Source of the DNA: a virus
DNA length: 31,078 nt
IMG/VR virus record: IMGVR_UViG_3300037149_000040
Location: 1-31,078 of that record
Strand: one strand, 5' to 3'
In this document: positions 28,572 to 31,078 of the stretch, piece by piece
Position numbering within the stretch: position 1 is the stretch's first letter
Layout: every line of letters begins with the position of its first letter
Made by a program: the position numbers and the translations under genes
The notes under the pieces: generated by a model
What the model was told of the DNA's origin: nothing
Database searches by the model: none
What the model saw: the letters and a program-made list of their open reading frames with translations, nothing else

Positions 28572-28636
28572 CGTAAGTGTTGATCGCCGTACTTGTGCGT
28601 AGGACTTCTTCGCACAAGTAATTACCAACACTTACG
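28572..28636. repeat. Two-part nested inverted repeat
   Basis: Outer arms CGTAAGTGTTG / CAACACTTACG (11 bp) enclose inner arms TACTTGTGCG / CGCACAAGTA (10 bp), separated by 7- and 5-base bulges, with an 11-base loop. Both arms are perfect. It could extrude as a cruciform or fold as RNA on either strand. Confidence 0.9.
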
Positions 28637-29399
28637 GCCGGCTACGTTACAATGCCCTAAAAATCGGCCGATTTTGAAATCCACCTAAGACGTGTATTTT
28701 CATATAGCTACAAATCTACGAACTTGTGGGCCAATCCTAGAACACGAAATCGGCAAAATCGTGATATCTGAGTTTTTCGCGGTATTTGTATAGATGCGCA
28801 CCGCTACTACGTTTGCAAGAAACTACATCGTCAACACCGTGTTCTAGGGGCTTAAACCTCTCTCTATGTACTCCCCCCTCTCTCTTTCTCTTTCTCTTTC
28901 TCTTACCTATTATTTTTCTAAGAAGAAATAAAGATAGTGAAGAAAAGAAGCTAAGGAGTAGTGGTGTGGCCGTTCTTCAAAATTTTCTTCAGATTTGATT
29001 TTTGCCCGGAATGTGAAGAGAGTGGTGAAGAGATTTTCCGCGCCGTTCGGCCGTGACCCCCACATTCTAGGGCATCTACGTGATGCACAAAGTCACTTTG
29101 GAGAGTGTGCTTCGTAAATGCACGCCCCGCGCGAGGCCGTCAATCCTCAATTCCTTGTTGCAACGTCCCCGCAAACCCGCATGAACAGGGCGTCTACAAA
29201 AGTGAGTGTTTATGCGGTTCTACAAGCAAAGCCACTGACAGTGTGGCTTTGCGGTCAACGTAAGTTTGGCGCTACGGAAAGTGTAGCGAACGTAAGTGTT
29301 GACTACAATCCTACGAAATGAATGTTGAAACCCGCAAACGCAATGGCAGCGCGGCACGGATTGCTATAACGTGTCGTGGAGCGGTTCTACGTGGCGCAG

Positions 29400-29421
29400 C
29401 ACCAATGTTGCAACATTGGTG
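29400..29421. repeat. 22-bp perfect palindrome inside a wider inverted repeat
   Basis: The centre is ACCAATGTTGCAACATTGGT with one more C-G pair outside. GCGGTTCTA (29381-29389) and TAGAACCGC (29425-29433) flank it. It looks like a strong dimer-protein binding site or cruciform. Confidence 0.9.
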
Positions 29422-29617
29422 AGCTAGAACCGCGTGAATACTTGGTTTGACGTTGTTACAACATTGCTCCGCCTACTCAATAGGCTAATTCTGCGTGAGG
29501 AATGGCCCTGCGACCGTGTTCCAGACCAATATTCGGCTAAAACACGCGTAAATCCTCAATTCTTGCCTACAAGGGGCCTGCACGGCCTCGAAATCGCTTG
29601 GGAGGGGAGATATAGCC

Positions 29618-29645
29618 TTGACACGGCTACCGAGGCACCTACACT
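29618..29645 (+). promoter_or_regulatory. Rightward promoter of the ParB-like gene
   Basis: A perfect -35 TTGACA (29618-29623), 16 bases and TACACT (29640-29645) lie 37 bases before the ATG. The predicted start is near 29652. No strong SD is seen before the ATG, so initiation may depend on other features. Confidence 0.6.
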
Positions 29646-29682
29646 AGCCCTGTAGCCCGCGCGTGGGCTTGAAAGCACCCAT

Positions 29683-31078
29683 ATGAGCCTCAAGAAGCCA
29701 AAAACCCCGAAAAGGGCGGTTCCTGTGCCGAGTGTGGGCGTTTCGCTCAATGGCCGTGTGATTCTGCACAAGAAGCACGGCCAGGGCGGCGAGTTTCACG
29801 GCAAGAAGGCCACGAAGAACGGCGTGGCCAGTGCGGTGCCCGCTCATGCGAAGCATGGGACGCGGAAAGCCACGGATAGCGCCAGCGACTCAGCCGCGCA
29901 ACGTCCGTTGGGGGCCAGCCCGTTGAATCAGCCTCTCCACGTGGGGACACATGGAGCGCGGAAAGCCACGGATACCAACGTTGCCGAGAAGGCCGCTGGG
30001 CAACGTCCGTTGGGGGCCAAGCACGGAGAGCGCGGGGTGGTGGGGCATCGTGGGGAAGTTTCAACGCCTGGAAAAGTTTCGACCTTGCTCATGAGCACTC
30101 CGCCCACCGAAACCAAAAAAGGCAATTCCAAGAAGCCTCTTGTGGAAGCGCTCCGCAGTAGGATCGTAGGTCATGAGAACGTGTCACCGGATCTGATCAA
30201 GGCGCACGTGCTCAATTTCCGCAAGCACGGCGATGCGCAGATGAAGGCGCTCCGTGGCTCGATGGATGACATGGGGTGGCTCAAGGAAATCCTCGTTTCC
30301 AGGCGGACGAACACGATCATCGACGGCCACGCTCGGTGGGAAGAGGCGAAGCGTAGGAAGCTACCTTTTGTGCCCGTTACGTTCGTAGATCTTACGAAGG
30401 ACGAAGAGAACAAAGCCCTGGCCTTGCTCGATCCGATCACAGAGATGGCGACACGCGACGACGCCCTTTTCCTCAAGCTCTTGGACTCCGTGAAGACCGA
30501 CAACGACAGCATCAACGAAGTGCTCACGAAGATGTCCAAGCTCAAGGACATGCCTGAGATCACGAAGGTGCAGACCACGGACGAGATTCTCGAATACAGG
30601 ACGGACGTGTATTTCCCGTCCACAAACAAATGGGGCATTCCTGATCTCGATCCGAAGATGCTCTATGACGGCCCCGCTCCACACACGACGTGGCCGAAGA
30701 AGGATGACAGCGGCCGGCCGCAATTCTACGTGTTCGGTGAGGGCGGCTTTGATGAGCGCGTCACGGGCAAGATCCTAACTTTCTACACAGAGGATTGGCG
30801 GTTCGAGCGTGTGTGGGCCGAGAGCGTGGAATCGTTGAAGAAGATCGCGCCCCTCCATCCGGCCGCATTCACAGCGCCGGATTTTTCGTTGTTCGGTGAT
30901 GATCCACTCGTCGTGCAAATGTGGAACATCTACCGGGCCCGGTGGGTTGCGCGCTACTGGCAGAAAGCGGGACTCCGGTTGATCCCCTCGCTCGCCACTT
31001 CCACGAATCAGGATTGCTACGAGTTCGCGTACGCGGGCTTGCCAAAACATCCTTCGCTCATGAGTATGCAACTCCGGC
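29683..31078 (+). CDS. ParB-like/DUF4417 fusion, truncated at window end
   Basis: The open frame gives 465 residues and runs off the window. Residues 1-150 are basic and disordered, with a duplicated segment (R-K-A-T-D ... Q-R-P-L-G-A at 61-78 and 93-112). Residues 165-270 form a ParB/Srx-like domain: V-L-N-F-R-K-H-G, I-I-D-G-H-A-R-W-E-E-A-K-R, V-P-V-T-F-V-D-L. The C-terminal part has M-W-N-I-Y-R-A-R-W-V-A-R-Y-W-Q-K-A-G and L-I-P-S-L-A-T, then F-A-Y-A-G-L-P-K, which fits DUF4417. Phage ParB-like proteins of this sort often head late or packaging regions. The start is the only ATG after an in-frame stop at 29653. Function is unknown. Confidence 0.8.
   Translation, partial: MSLKKPKTPKRAVPVPSVGVSLNGRVILHKKHGQGGEFHGKKATKNGVASAVPAHAKHGTRKATDSASDSAAQRPLGASPLNQPLHVGTHGARKATDTNVAEKAAGQRPLGAKHGERGVVGHRGEVSTPGKVSTLLMSTPPTETKKGNSKKPLVEALRSRIVGHENVSPDLIKAHVLNFRKHGDAQMKALRGSMDDMGWLKEILVSRRTNTIIDGHARWEEAKRRKLPFVPVTFVDLTKDEENKALALLDPITEMATRDDALFLKLLDSVKTDNDSINEVLTKMSKLKDMPEITKVQTTDEILEYRTDVYFPSTNKWGIPDLDPKMLYDGPAPHTTWPKKDDSGRPQFYVFGEGGFDERVTGKILTFYTEDWRFERVWAESVESLKKIAPLHPAAFTAPDFSLFGDDPLVVQMWNIYRARWVARYWQKAGLRLIPSLATSTNQDCYEFAYAGLPKHPSLMSMQLR
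29862..30019 (+). repeat. In-frame imperfect duplication in the ParB-like gene
   Basis: GCGGAAAGCCACGGATA occurs at 29862-29878 and 29958-29974, and CAACGTCCGTTGGGGGCCA at 29899-29917 and 30001-30019. The spacings (96 and 102 bp) keep the reading frame. The segment between them has diverged. Confidence 0.9.

Larger units (their letters stand above)
28376..29617. other. Non-coding divergent region dense in inverted repeats
   Basis: No convincing gene is found on either strand over about 1.2 kb. It holds: TGACC-ACGTA-GGTCA (28424-28438) over a possible rightward -35; TTAGCTTTGTAG at 28474-28485 inverted at 28552-28563; a two-part hairpin (28572-28636); a 16-bp palindrome (28660-28675); CCTAGAACACG/CGTGTTCTAGG (28736-28746, 28838-28848); a CTTT-type pyrimidine tract (about 28868-28905); hairpins at 29226-29252 and 29270-29288; a 22-bp palindrome (29400-29421); and the direct repeats ACGTAAGTGTTGA (28571, 29290), GCGGTTCTAC (29214, 29381) and AATCCTCAATTC (29142, 29551). 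A replication origin or a regulatory switch is plausible. Confidence 0.75.

Noticed and set aside
28786-29655. Short rightward frames at 28786, 29118 and 29434
   Set aside because: No SDs, odd composition from the pyrimidine tract or repeats, and no coupling, unlike all accepted genes.
28330-29680. tRNA genes in the non-coding region
   Set aside because: None of the hairpins has cloverleaf spacing or a T-arm sequence.
29556-30723. Leftward frames opposite the ParB-like gene
   Set aside because: Antisense to a gene with clear ParB-like motifs; they read as arginine/proline-rich shadows.

Overview
The window looks like part of the genome of a tailed double-stranded DNA phage (or a close relative such as a prophage) of an unidentified bacterium. 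The coding DNA is GC-rich and packed with short genes joined by ATGA/GTGA overlaps. Sigma70-like promoters and Shine-Dalgarno (SD) sites are visible. The recognisable genes form a phage replication and DNA-metabolism set. No ribosomal, tRNA or host metabolic genes were seen. The host cannot be named from this sequence.

Layout: (1) 1-215 is an AT-rich control region with an 18-bp tandem repeat at the edge. (2) 216-2327 is a short rightward operon: an unknown protein, a small exported or membrane protein, a lysine/alanine/proline-rich repeat protein, a micro-ORF and a 72-aa protein, closed by an intrinsic terminator. (3) 2328-2736 is a convergent gap holding an inverted-repeat-bounded, CTAG-dense element. 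(4) 2737-28206 is one long leftward early-type array of more than 50 genes, read from 28.3 kb towards 2.7 kb. Its anchors are a Toprim/SF3 primase-helicase, a J-domain protein, an ATP-dependent DNA ligase, a DUF932-type protein, a putative ssDNA-binding protein, a family A DNA polymerase with proofreading domain, a Cas4/RecB-like nuclease, a VRR-NUC nuclease, an adenine methyltransferase, and a SNF2-type helicase interrupted by a mini-intein and followed directly by an AT-rich HNH-AP2 endonuclease. Between them lie many small zinc-ribbon, membrane and unknown proteins. (5) 28207-29682 is a non-coding divergent region rich in inverted repeats. (6) 29683 to the end is the start of a rightward gene, a ParB-like/DUF4417 fusion cut off by the window.

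Working together: the primase-helicase opens and primes the fork, PolA copies, ligase seals, the SNF2 helicase and two nucleases probably serve recombination or end processing, and the methyltransferase probably modifies phage DNA. Four promoters inside or ahead of the leftward array are each followed within a short distance by a GC-rich hairpin at the predicted mRNA 5' end. Further hairpins preceded by AACAAC divide the array into blocks.

The best candidates for something undescribed are: a compact multi-hairpin RNA beginning exactly at the predicted start of the leftward transcript (28241-28340); the palindrome-rich 1.3-kb intergenic region; the repeated AACAAC-hairpin element; and a (Gly-X)n protein whose hexanucleotide repeat is open in several frames. 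All functional statements rest on motif reading by eye. No database search or folding calculation was run.
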